Origin: Spirochaetaceae bacterium
GTDB taxonomy: Bacteria; Spirochaetota; Spirochaetia; Treponematales; Breznakiellaceae
Length of the DNA stretch: 20,509 bases
Assembly (NCBI GenBank): GCA_031257995.1
Contig: JAIRNN010000075.1
Span: 1 to 20,509, forward strand
Direction: 5' to 3'
Shown here: in pieces, positions 13,887-20,509 of the stretch
Layout of the letters: every line of letters begins with the position of its first letter
Numbering within the stretch: position 1 is the first letter of the stretch
Translations under genes and position numbers: made by a program
The notes under the pieces: generated by a model
What the model saw: only the letters and a program-made list of their open reading frames with translations
Database searches by the model: none
Told to the model about the DNA's origin: nothing

Positions 13887-14998
13887 TGAAGAAAAATCGT
13901 TCGACCAGAAAAAAAAGATTCCTCCAGATACCGCTCGGTTTTGCGGTTTTTTTGGGGCTCGCGCTTCTCGCCGCGTCTCCGGTTCCAGAGGAAACCGTGC
14001 TGGAAAAGGGCTGGATACGGTCGTTCGAGAGCTTGTATATGGAAAGCGGCGTGGGCGGCGATAATTCTGAACTGTTCCCTTTTGAGATCGTCCACCGGGA
14101 CACGATCCGGTTCGGGTATTTCAACCGGGAAGGCGTTTTCTCGATGAATCGCGTTACGCAAAAAAACCTTTCCTTGTCCGAAAGCCGGTTTGCCGAATAT
14201 GAGGCGGTCCCCCGCCGTCTTGAAGTGAAAAACGCCGCCGATGAAACGATCTCGCGCTTTGAAAACACAAACGGGTATCCGCTTTTTTTGAATGGTTTAA
14301 ATGAAAAAACGTATCTGGTACGTTTTGAGCAGAGCGCCGTCTCGGAAATCTCAGAAGGCGGCGATGTGCTGTGGACATACACCTTCGCCTCGCCGGTTAC
14401 CTGCGTTGCGGGCGCACAGGGCCGTCTCCTTGTGGGAACACTCGATGGTACCGTTGAGCTATTGGACGAGAAGGGAACCCGCGTTTTTTTCTTCGAGACG
14501 GGTGGTTCGCGGATAACCTGCGTCTACGGGGCGGCCGTTTCGCGGGATCTTTCCCGCATCGCCGTCATATCGGGCTTGGATGACCAGCGGTTTTTGTTGT
14601 TCGAGCAGTCTGCGGGGTCGTACCGGGTAACATACCACGAGTTTATCGGGGACGGTAAACGGCGGCCCGTGCGGATTCAGTTTATCGACAACGACACCCG
14701 GCTCGTCTTTGAACGCGACGAGGGGCTGGGGTTGTTCGAGATTAAATCACGGACGAGTCACCGCATTCCGCTTGACGATGAAATCGCCGCGATTGACGGC
14801 GAGGGCGGCGACGGGCTTCTCTTTCTTGTTACCCGTGGACAGGAAGGCCGCAACTATTTAATCGGCGTGAAATATCCGGCATCCGTGATTATGAAAACGC
14901 CGTTTCAGAGCGAGGCGGTCTTTCTGCGCCGGGCGGGTAACGATTTGTTTGTCGGTTCCGACCGGAATTTGGCGTTATTCTCCATTGCCGGGAAGTGA
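13886..14998 (+). CDS. Membrane-anchored beta-propeller-like protein of unknown function
   Basis: A 370-residue protein with a basic N-terminus (MKKNRSTRKKRF) and one hydrophobic segment (about 15-32, LGFAVFLGLALLAASPV), either an uncleaved anchor or a signal peptide. The rest reads like a WD40/PQQ-type propeller: repeated strands such as VTCVAGAQGRLLVGTLDGTVELLDEKG, split across two blades, ITCVYGAAVSRDLSRIAVISGLDDQRFLLF, and NDLFVGSDRNLALFSIAGK at the end. No catalytic motif is seen, so it probably binds partners at the outer face of the inner membrane. It overlaps hexokinase by one base and must be cotranscribed with it, but nothing links it to sugar metabolism beyond position. I do not recognise a named family. 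Confidence 0.82.
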   Translation: MKKNRSTRKKRFLQIPLGFAVFLGLALLAASPVPEETVLEKGWIRSFESLYMESGVGGDNSELFPFEIVHRDTIRFGYFNREGVFSMNRVTQKNLSLSESRFAEYEAVPRRLEVKNAADETISRFENTNGYPLFLNGLNEKTYLVRFEQSAVSEISEGGDVLWTYTFASPVTCVAGAQGRLLVGTLDGTVELLDEKGTRVFFFETGGSRITCVYGAAVSRDLSRIAVISGLDDQRFLLFEQSAGSYRVTYHEFIGDGKRRPVRIQFIDNDTRLVFERDEGLGLFEIKSRTSHRIPLDDEIAAIDGEGGDGLLFLVTRGQEGRNYLIGVKYPASVIMKTPFQSEAVFLRRAGNDLFVGSDRNLALFSIAGK

Positions 14999-15032
14999 GA
15001 TAGGGATTCTGCCACTGTTAACTTTATGAACC

Positions 15033-15191
15033 TTATTCCGCAATGTCTTTAGCGCAGCCGGTACACCCGCACCCGCAAGCGGTTTTGCCCTTGCGGGCAT
15101 TGGCAATCATTCGTGCCTCAATGAAAGCCAGACCCGCAAAGACGGCAATGCCAACCACAATAGTTCCGGCGTTATCCCTTAAAAAATCCAC
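15033..15191 (-). CDS. FeoB-associated Cys-rich membrane protein
   Basis: A 52-residue protein starting at GTG 15191, after AGGAGGAT (15194-15201), and ending at TAA 15033-15035. It has one membrane helix (about 9-27, GTIVVGIAVFAGLAFIEARM), a basic stretch NARKGK, then the Cys cluster ACGCGCTGCAKD. This is the layout of the small FeoB-associated proteins that lie downstream of feoB and are thought to help ferrous iron transport. Its ribosome site lies across the stop of the broken feoB above it. The frame and all cysteines are intact although its partner is not. It is too short for ordinary gene finders and could be missed. Confidence 0.8.
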   Translation of the reverse strand: MDFLRDNAGTIVVGIAVFAGLAFIEARMIANARKGKTACGCGCTGCAKDIAE

Positions 15192-15199
15192 ATATCCTC

Positions 15200-15715
15200 C
15201 TAAGCGGCATCACGGATACCCGAAGGCCGCGTTGCTTTTCCCGGCTTCCGTACGAAGAGGAATACCAGCAGTGCCAAGACCGCGAAGCCCGCCATCGTTC
15301 CGATGCCGAAACCGCCGTCCGCAAAGAACGTCCCCAACAGGTAGATGATAAGCCCCAGCATGTAGTCGTAAACAAGCTGGTATGACACCGCAAAGGCCCC
15401 CCAGATTTCCGCTCCTTCTTCACTTACCTCGGCAAAGCCGTAGAGCACCCCCATCGTTCCGGTCACGTTTTCTTTTGCCACGAGTCCGGTAATAGCCGCC
15501 ACGGTCGCGCCTCAAGTACCGAAACCAAGCGGCACAAAGATAAAGGCGATAGAAGAACCCAGCAATGCCAAAAGCCGTTGTTCATCTCCTCCACCATGCC
15601 AAAACCGTCTTCAGTAAAACCAAATGACTACTGCGGAAATCAGCATGACGGATCCCGCTTTCCTGATGAACGACCCGCCCCGTTCCTCCATACTGCGGAA
15701 GACATTTACCGCGCC
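15200..15715 (-). pseudogene. feoB: FeoB ferrous iron transporter, broken C-terminal part
   Basis: The minus strand keeps the FeoB C-terminal membrane part: a segment like NVFRSMEERGGSFIRKAG and VMLISAVVIWF near 15715-15620, then LALLGSSIAFIFVPLGFGT, then AAITGLVAKENVTGTMGVLY and YMLGLIIYLLGTFFADGG with FGIGTMAGFAVLALLVFLFV to a TAG at 15200-15202. Three lesions are visible: frame changes near 15618 and near 15577, and a TGA at 15512-15514 where FeoB has Trp. The G-domain and the first half are absent upstream. An ATG at 15502 could restart a 100-residue fragment, which cannot transport iron alone. No feoA is nearby. The remaining match to the family is strong, so the decay looks fairly recent. 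Confidence 0.8.
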
Positions 15716-16165
15716 GGGAACAATTGAGGGCGTTATACAATTACACAACACGGTACGGCGCCAATAAAGGTCCCGCCTTTTTATTCAAGCATCAGCGCCG
15801 TGGTACTAAGGCGCGGAAGGTCTTTACCGGCAGTCGCGCCTTTTATCGCCAATTCGTCTGTTTTGTCAGCTTTCACAGAAAGCCGCCTTCAAGACCGCTT
15901 GTAAAGCCACCCGGCTGTCAAATCAGCGCGCCTCTATCCTTATTCGCCTCAGCGGTTTACCAACCGCCTTCGCTTTCGCGGTTAATTCCTTACCTCTTTG
16001 TCAACTGACAGAACTTCCCCAAATACAAATGAGTTTTGGAACAGGCTCAAGGGTAAATTTTTTTTTGGAAATTATTGAAAAAAAGAGAAAATTTGAAGAT
16101 GATGAAATGGCTTGTCTGCTCATTTGAAAAGAAAGCGATAGGAATTTCTGTGAAAGGCGGCCCTA
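15716..16165. other. Degenerate gap between feoB remnant and deoD
   Basis: No intact gene is supported. On the minus strand at about 15790-15880 a short open stretch reads KADKTDELAIKGATAGKDL, possibly debris of another gene, which I cannot name. The half-repeat at 15967-16013 lies here, followed by an A/T-rich stretch with a T-run at about 16058-16066. Confidence 0.4.
15967..16013. repeat. Partial copy of the 4831-4909 repeat
   Basis: The segment shares TTCGCGGTTAATTC exactly and the following CTTTATCTTTCTGT-like stretch approximately with the left arm and spacer of the inverted repeat at 4831-4909. The complementary right arm is missing. Confidence 0.55.
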
Positions 16166-16194
16166 TTGACACCACGCGCATTATATTACAAAAT
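16166..16194 (+). promoter_or_regulatory. deoD promoter candidate
   Basis: Perfect TTGACA at 16166-16171, 17-base spacer, then CAAAAT (16189-16194). The layout matches the hexokinase promoter candidate. Ribosome site GGAGG follows at 16204-16208. Confidence 0.45.
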
Positions 16195-16213
16195 AGCGGC
16201 TTTGGAGGTTGCT

Positions 16214-16918
16214 ATGTCAATACATATCGCGGCGGGGCCGGGCGAAATTGCGGAGTCGGTTATTCTTCCCGGAGACCCGTTACGGGCCCAGTTTATCGCC
16301 GAGAACTTTCTGGAAGATGCGGTTCGGTATACGGATGTTCGCAATATGTTCGGGTTTACCGGCACGTACAAGGGGAAAAAGGTGTCCGTACAGGGTACGG
16401 GCATGGGAATTCCGTCGATTTCGATCTATGTGAACGAGCTTTTTAGGGATTACGGGGTAAAACGCGCCATCCGTACCGGAACGGCGGGTTCTTTGCAAAA
16501 GGACGTTGCTATTCGTGATATAATACTAGCGATGAGCGCGTCCACCGACTCGGCGGTCAACGGGATTCGTTTCGGGGGCAGGTTTTTTGCGCCGTGCGCG
16601 AGTTTTTCGCTGTTGAAGACGGCCCACGACATCGCGGCACAGAAAAATATGCCGGTCAAGGCGGGGAACATTCTTTCTGCCGATAGTTTTTACGCCGAGG
16701 ATCCCGACGAATGGAAACTGTGGGCGAAGTTCGGTGTGCTGGCCGTCGAGATGGAGACGGCAGAATTGTACACGCTGGCGGCAAAGTACAACCGCGAGGC
16801 ACTCACGATTCTCACTATTTCCGACAGCTTGATAACCGGCGAGGCGACCTCAAGCGAGGAACGGCAGAAAACGTTTACCCGAATGATGGAGATCGCGCTG
16901 GAAACGGCGGTTTCATAG
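16214..16918 (+). CDS. deoD: Purine-nucleoside phosphorylase (DeoD type)
   Basis: Cleaves purine nucleosides with phosphate to free base and (deoxy)ribose-1-phosphate, for purine salvage in the cytoplasm. The 234-residue length and motifs fit the hexameric bacterial class: MSIHIAAGPGEIAE with His4, LPGDPLRAQFIAE with Gly20 and Arg24, VSVQGTGMGIPSISIYV, the ribose-binding VEMETAELYTLA and catalytic Asp in TISDSLITGE. The region RTGTAGSL replaces the more usual GSCGA but keeps the phosphate loop. The start is ATG 16214 with GGAGG at a 5-base distance; a TTG 48 bases upstream in frame is rejected. An ABC-F gene follows about 60 bases later on the same strand. Confidence 0.94.
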   Translation: MSIHIAAGPGEIAESVILPGDPLRAQFIAENFLEDAVRYTDVRNMFGFTGTYKGKKVSVQGTGMGIPSISIYVNELFRDYGVKRAIRTGTAGSLQKDVAIRDIILAMSASTDSAVNGIRFGGRFFAPCASFSLLKTAHDIAAQKNMPVKAGNILSADSFYAEDPDEWKLWAKFGVLAVEMETAELYTLAAKYNREALTILTISDSLITGEATSSEERQKTFTRMMEIALETAVS

Positions 16919-16977
16919 GAACTGTGGGGACTGTCCGTATCGGTTGCGCCGTGGACAATGCGCGAGATTACAACAAC

Positions 16978-18510
16978 GTGGTGGCATTATCTAACTTATC
17001 ATTTTCTTACGATTCCCGGCCGGTGTTCAAAGGGCTTTCTCTTTCTTTCGGCGACTGCTGGACGGCGCTCATCGGGGCAAACGGGACAGGAAAATCGACG
17101 CTCGTGAAACTAATCGCGGGCGGTTTTTCTCCTGATTTAGGCGGCATAACACGGGGCGGCGAGGTTGCCGTCTGTGACCAAGACCGCGAGACATTGCCGG
17201 ACTGCTTTTCCGATCCTGAAATCGTCAACGACCGCGCTTTCTTCGCGTTACTGGCCCGTCTCCAGATCGGCGACGATTGGGCGGGCCGGTGGAAAACCTT
17301 GTCGGGAGGCGAAAAAAAACGCTGCGTCATCGCCGACATTCTCATCCGCAAACCGGCCGTCCTCATCTTGGATGAACCGGCCAACCACATCGACGAGCCA
17401 ACGATGCAACTGCTGATAAACGCGCTCTCGACGTTCGAGGGAACGGGGATCGTCGTGTCGCATAATATGGCTTTTCTCAATATGCTTGCCTCATCCACCG
17501 TGCTGCTCGTTGCCGGGCCGCCAGATACCGGGTCGCATGCGTTTATGTTTTCCGCGCCGCCGCAAGAGGCGTTGGCCGAATTTGAGAAAGAACAGGAAGG
17601 ACGGCGGGAGCGGAAGCAACAGTTGACCCTTGAGTCAAGAAAAATCGAACGGGCAAAGAAAGACGCGGTAGAGGAGGCGGCGCAGAAGAAGAACAAGATG
17701 TCGAAAAAGTATCTAGACATCCACGATTCCGACACCCGCGCCAAAGTGAACTTAGCCCGTCTTTCAGGCCGCGATAAGACCGGTGGCAAGAAAGTCGCCG
17801 CATTGTCGGCGGTGTTTGCAAAAAAAGAGGCGGATTTGCAGAACCTGAACGCCCTCGGCCTTCGCAAGACCGGGGCCGGACTCCGGGGCAAGAAAAGCGA
17901 GCGTCCCGTCCTGTTTTATGCGGAAGCGGGTGAGCTGTCTGTTGCGGGCGGCGTGTACACGCTGGAACATCCCGTGCTGGAAGTGCGGAACGACTCCCGC
18001 ATCGTCATTACAGGCGGCAACGGTTCGGGCAAAACATCCCTCCTTGAACACATCGCGTCTGTCGTGCGGAGCGCGGTAAGCCAGGGCGGACCTTCGTGCT
18101 GGTATCTGTCCCAAGAGTTAAGCGAAGAAAGCCGCGACACCGCCTTAACAACCTTAAACGCGCTGAACGAAAAGGAAAAGGGCGAAGTGCTGTCGCTGGT
18201 CTTCAGGCTGGGAAGCGAGCCCTCCGCTTTCCTTACCACGCGCCGCTTGAGTCCCGGCGAAGCCCGGAAGTTCTTTTTCGCGGAAGCGATGCGGCGGGGA
18301 GTCTCGCTTATCCTGCTTGACGAGCCGACCAACCATATCGACACGGTTTCGATGGACGCTTTGGCCGCCGCGATTCAGGAATTTGAAGGCGCGGTGGTAC
18401 TTGTTACACACGACCGTGTTTTTGCGGAAAAGATAGGAACCGTTTTTTGGAGTATGAAACGCCATGGCGGCAGAGGACAGATCATCATTGAGTCAAGGAG
18501 AAAAATATGA
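16978..18510 (+). CDS. ABC-F family ATPase (ribosome-associated type)
   Basis: Two ABC domains in one chain and no membrane helix mark it as ABC-F, a family that acts at the ribosome E-site in translation rescue or antibiotic resistance. Domain 1 has GANGTGKST (33-41), LSGGEKKR and AVLILDEPANHID; domain 2 has GGNGSGKTS (about 346), LSPGEARK and LILLDEPTNHID (about 444) and ends with VLVTHDRVFAEKIG. Between them is a long basic linker (about 195-310), rich in Lys, Arg and Glu and with SKKYLDIHDSDTRAK, where ABC-F proteins carry their P-site tRNA-interaction region. The frame is open back into deoD, so the start is uncertain; GTG 16978 or 16981 gives the natural beginning (VALSNLSFSY). Domain 1 has NHID rather than the canonical PTNH context (PANHID). 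The stop overlaps the next gene by four bases. Which antibiotic or ribosome state it acts on cannot be read. Confidence 0.88.
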   Translation: MVALSNLSFSYDSRPVFKGLSLSFGDCWTALIGANGTGKSTLVKLIAGGFSPDLGGITRGGEVAVCDQDRETLPDCFSDPEIVNDRAFFALLARLQIGDDWAGRWKTLSGGEKKRCVIADILIRKPAVLILDEPANHIDEPTMQLLINALSTFEGTGIVVSHNMAFLNMLASSTVLLVAGPPDTGSHAFMFSAPPQEALAEFEKEQEGRRERKQQLTLESRKIERAKKDAVEEAAQKKNKMSKKYLDIHDSDTRAKVNLARLSGRDKTGGKKVAALSAVFAKKEADLQNLNALGLRKTGAGLRGKKSERPVLFYAEAGELSVAGGVYTLEHPVLEVRNDSRIVITGGNGSGKTSLLEHIASVVRSAVSQGGPSCWYLSQELSEESRDTALTTLNALNEKEKGEVLSLVFRLGSEPSAFLTTRRLSPGEARKFFFAEAMRRGVSLILLDEPTNHIDTVSMDALAAAIQEFEGAVVLVTHDRVFAEKIGTVFWSMKRHGGRGQIIIESRRKI

Positions 18511-18956
18511 CGCCACCAAATGTCAGTTCCCGTTTTGGGAAACACGTAGAACACCATATCATCAGTCTCATGTTGCAAGAAGGGCTGGACGTATACCTGC
18601 CGGTCATGGACAACAACGGTGTCGATATGGTTGTGAAAAGACCGGACGGGAAGTTTGTCGAAGTACAGATCAAGGCGCGTTCCAAAGGTTCCAAGTGTCC
18701 CGCATTCTTCCCCGACATCCGACACAATGGCCCCAAATCGCATTTTTGGTTCGTCTTTTATATTGCGCAATTTGACACCATGATTGTTCTTTCCTCGCGG
18801 GAATTTCTCCTGCATTCCAACGACGCAAAACAGGGAAGAAAAGACTGGTCGCGGCAGATCCGCTTCGACGGCAGAATCGAAGGCCAACCCTGCATCCAGT
18901 CGAAGTATCGCAAATACATCGTTAACGATTTTAGCCGCCTCCTCAAAGAAGATTAA
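18507..18956 (+). CDS. Small PD-(D/E)XK-like nuclease family protein
   Basis: A 149-residue protein with the core of the PD-(D/E)XK fold: an N-terminal helix with Glu15 (GKHVEHHIISLMLQEG), a strand with Asp40 in NGVDMVVKRPDG, then the strand FVEVQIKAR carrying Glu52, Gln54 and Lys56. The gap of about 12 residues and the Q/E-x-K pattern are typical of this superfamily; proteins of the DUF4365 type look alike. The second half (SHFWFVFYIAQFDTMIVLSSREFL) matches the strands after the active site. The start is ATG 18507, overlapping the ABC-F stop as ATGA, with AAGGAG at 7-8 bases. It is thus translationally coupled to the ABC-F protein. Its substrate is unknown; options are defence, repair, or a former selfish gene. 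Fold fairly likely, function open. Confidence 0.72.
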   Translation: MTPPNVSSRFGKHVEHHIISLMLQEGLDVYLPVMDNNGVDMVVKRPDGKFVEVQIKARSKGSKCPAFFPDIRHNGPKSHFWFVFYIAQFDTMIVLSSREFLLHSNDAKQGRKDWSRQIRFDGRIEGQPCIQSKYRKYIVNDFSRLLKED

Positions 18957-18993
18957 GGCGCGTCCACGCATTATAGCGCTTCTCCAAACATAA

Positions 18994-19014
18994 GGAGGGG
19001 GAAGCCCCCGGCAG
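18994..19014. repeat. GC-rich hairpin repeat
   Basis: GGGGG (18997-19001) pairs with CCCCC (19005-19009) over a 3-base loop. It resembles the right cap of the MITE-like copy B. It follows the nuclease gene but has no T-run, so it is not a good terminator. Confidence 0.5.
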
Positions 19015-19061
19015 ACCCCGCCACAGATAATAATCACAACGGCGGCCGAAGAAAAAACTGA

Positions 19062-19125
19062 GGAACGGCGTTCCGGCGCCACTGCCCCGGACAGGGTCTT
19101 GGCTTGCCCCGGTCAGGGACCCCTG
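19062..19125 (+). other. Structured region upstream of IS110 transposase, bridge-RNA candidate
   Basis: Two possible hairpins: GGAAC/GTTCC at 19062-19074 around GGC, and CAGGGTC (19092-19098) with GACCCCTG (19118-19125) around a 19-base loop. IS110-group elements of the first subgroup carry their bridge RNA in the left non-coding end, which is this position. The transposase is broken, so at best this is a relic. I cannot show transcription or guide loops. Confidence 0.25.
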
Positions 19126-19155
19126 TTTCTCCAATTCTATACGGAGGAGAAGGAA

Positions 19156-19798
19156 ATGGCAAGAAGGCATGCGGGAATCGATCTGGCGAAGAGGGCGATG
19201 GAAGTGTGTGTCCTGGAGGACGGCACGGCACGGGGAACTGCCCGTGGAGCTTCAGGGATACGCCGGGCTGCTTGAGGGACGGCTCACAATATTTGAGACG
19301 CGGCTGGAGGGGATGAAGGAGAAAGCGGCGGAGCGGGTGAAGAGCGATAGTCCGGCGCCGCATATCTTGAGTATTCCTGAGACAGGGATAGAAACAGCGG
19401 GGGCGCTGCCGGCGTGTCTGGGGGACGGGAGCCGGTTCGGCGGCACCGGACAGGCAGCCGGTTACGCGGGGCTTACGCCTCGGGCGGATTGTTCGGTGGA
19501 AACGGAGCGGTACGGGGGCATAGCGGGGAATCAGTTTTACCGCCCGATCCGGGGGGTAGTCCTTGAGGGGGTATGGGCGATGGCGGGGAGCGGAACGGGG
19601 CCGTTGTTTAAGAAATACGGGGAATTAACGGGGAGGATGGGCAAGAAAAAAAGCGCGGCGGCGCGGAAGATGGCGGGGCTGGCATGGCTGCTGATGAAAC
19701 GGTGGGAGTATTACTGTGGGATGAGTAACGAAGCTTTGGCAAAGAAGCTGCGTTATTATAAAATAAAAAAGTTGGTGGAAGAGGAGGTTTCTGCTTGA
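19156..19798 (+). pseudogene. IS110-family transposase, internally deleted and frameshifted
   Basis: The ATG at 19156 follows a good ribosome site (GGAGAAGG). The first about 26 residues, ARRHAGIDLAKRAMEVCVLE, are the start of the RuvC-like DEDD domain with its first Asp. Near 19220-19235 the homologous frame changes, and the next frame continues with the late part of the protein: GYAGLLEGRLTIFETRLEGM, then the Tnp-20 domain with LSIPETGIETAGALPACLGD, YAGLTPRADCSVETERYGG and GNQFYR, ending KIKKLVEEEVSA. Roughly 216 residues remain against the usual 320-400 or more; the middle part with the other acidic residues is lost. The expected GIG of the helix-hairpin-helix motif reads ETG. Element ends could not be found by eye. 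The element is immobile unless helped in trans. Confidence 0.82.
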
Positions 19799-20038
19799 CA
19801 AAATAAATAGGATAAACACAGATTGCGCCATATATGGCGACACGGACGAGACGGATACACGCGGATAAAAGGGGGGCGCAGATTACACAGATTAAGAGCG
19901 TTCCGGTGTGAACAATCCGCGGTTCTTTGTGATCCGTATGTCCGTTTGGGCAGTCCTCTCTTGCGGCCATCTTGGGATGGGATTGCGGAGGGTGGCTGTG
20001 TCTCCTTTTGGGCTGTAAATCGGGCGAAATTTCGCCGG
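19799..20038. other. Gap between two transposase genes, repeat-like debris
   Basis: No gene is supported. The stretch CAGATTGCGCCATATATGGC (19820-19839) is nearly the reverse complement of a piece at about 789-808, and ATCCGCGGTTCTTTGTGAT (about 19915-19933) resembles one at about 811-829. Short direct copies of CGCAGATTACACAGATT-like sequence also occur. Confidence 0.4.
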
Positions 20039-20509
20039 TTAGCCGGGCGGGGGCGCGGGTTTGGGGGAAACTATCAACGAAAAATGGTTCCCTCTTGCCT
20101 TTCCATTCCGGCGGGGGCTGCCCCAAGACAAGGTGTAGGCAATAGCCGCCGGAATCTTCGTTCTCGCCGACTTTTCCACCGCCGCCCAGTCCACCTCCTC
20201 CGCCCCCTCAGGCGGCCCTTCCCACAGGATATCCGACTCATACCGTTCTCCCCACACGTGCCCCCTTCGTCCCGTCCGCGCGTTGAACCGTGCCGAAAAC
20301 GTCTGCTTCAACCACTGCATTATCTTCGGCAGTTTGAGGCCGTCGTCGGGCTTGATATAGAACATGAGCCACGCCCCTTCAAGCCGGAGCCCGCGCATTT
20401 CGAAGCCGTAGCGGCCTTTCGTCTCACGGAGGACGCGGTGGAACAGCACTTTCGCCTCCGGCAACCGGAACAAGGGCTCCTCGATATTAACCGCCGTCCG
20501 TACCTCGTA
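20039..20509 (-). CDS. Y1/REP-type transposase-like protein, 5' end outside window
   Basis: The frame is open to the right edge, so at least 156 residues are seen and the true start is further on. The sequence follows the IS200/REP-associated transposase (RAYT) plan: YEVRTAVNIEEPLF at the edge, helix AKVLFHRVLRETKGRYGFEMRG, then the core strand, then LPKIMQWLKQTFSARFNART and GRRGHVWGERYESDIL, which corresponds to the family's GHVWQxRF box. In active members the core strand carries a His-x-His pair (in a context like MPNHVH); here it reads LEGAWLMFYIKPDD, with no His. The catalytic Tyr of the family, usually after the ERY box, is not obvious either. It may be a domesticated or dead member. The Pro-rich end KPAPPPG is coded by GC-rich repeat-like sequence. 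Family assignment is fairly confident, activity unlikely. Confidence 0.7.
   Translation of the reverse strand, partial: YEVRTAVNIEEPLFRLPEAKVLFHRVLRETKGRYGFEMRGLRLEGAWLMFYIKPDDGLKLPKIMQWLKQTFSARFNARTGRRGHVWGERYESDILWEGPPEGAEEVDWAAVEKSARTKIPAAIAYTLSWGSPRRNGKARGNHFSLIVSPKPAPPPG

Noticed and set aside
15512..15514. TGA read as Trp in feoB, implying a changed genetic code
   Set aside because: TGA ends carA, mltG and other genes here, and the same feoB fragment also has two frame changes, so it is simply decayed.
15724..16008. Plus-strand frame of 94 codons
   Set aside because: No family pattern or ribosome site, and it crosses the half-repeat at 15967.
16075..16446. Plus-strand frame of 123 codons before deoD
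   Set aside because: It runs out of frame into deoD, whose identity is secure, and has no homologous pattern.
16711..16977. Upstream extension of the ABC-F gene
   Set aside because: It is translated from the deoD coding region in another frame and has no ABC-F similarity; GTG near 16978 gives the normal beginning.
18375..19082. Minus-strand frame of 235 codons
   Set aside because: It is antisense to the nuclease gene, which has a ribosome site and an active-site pattern.

Overview
The window looks like a chromosomal segment of a spirochaete, most likely a termite-gut-type Treponema. This is inferred from gene content: a Treponema-style hexokinase beside a propeller-like protein, a spirochaete-type protein of unknown function, a Lol-like export cluster with an outer-membrane barrel candidate, and FeoB with its Cys-rich partner. 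No species can be fixed from sequence reading alone. No rRNA, tRNA or CRISPR array was recognised.

Layout: 119-745 is a 5'-truncated GH39 glycosidase remnant. A minus-strand block runs from about 8800 down to 990: an ABC ATPase (8112-8798), two FtsX-type permeases (6574-8115 and 5260-6570), a repeat-rich gap (4650-5259), a LolA-like periplasmic protein (3864-4649), a predicted outer-membrane barrel protein (2302-3675) and carA (990-2234). The ABC and LolA-like genes plausibly form one envelope lipoprotein or lipid export module, with the barrel as a client or partner. carA has its own promoter candidate and is a pyrimidine/arginine biosynthesis gene without carB beside it. On the plus strand mltG (9181-10260) ends at a good intrinsic terminator and faces a 670-residue protein of unknown function (10372-12384, minus). 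The latter is divergent from hexokinase (12501-13886), which overlaps a membrane-anchored propeller-like gene (13886-14998).

The right third is a decay zone with good genes between ruins: a 52-residue FeoB-associated Cys-rich protein (15033-15191) below a broken feoB 3' end, then deoD (16214-16918), an ABC-F ATPase (16978-18510) translationally coupled to a small PD-(D/E)XK-like nuclease (18507-18956), a deleted and frameshifted IS110-family transposase (19156-19798), and a partial Y1/REP-type transposase-like protein running off the right edge.

The most unusual signal is repeats. A GC-rich palindrome of the form CCCC-(three bases)-GGGG recurs in gaps, caps a pair of inverted MITE-like elements of about 120 bp (886-1021 and 8835-8957), and lies in frame inside two genes (carA and the first permease), where it codes for extra loop residues. 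A Y1/REP-transposase-like gene without the usual His-x-His pair sits in the same window. Together this suggests a REP/RAYT-like repeat system that tolerates insertion into coding sequence.
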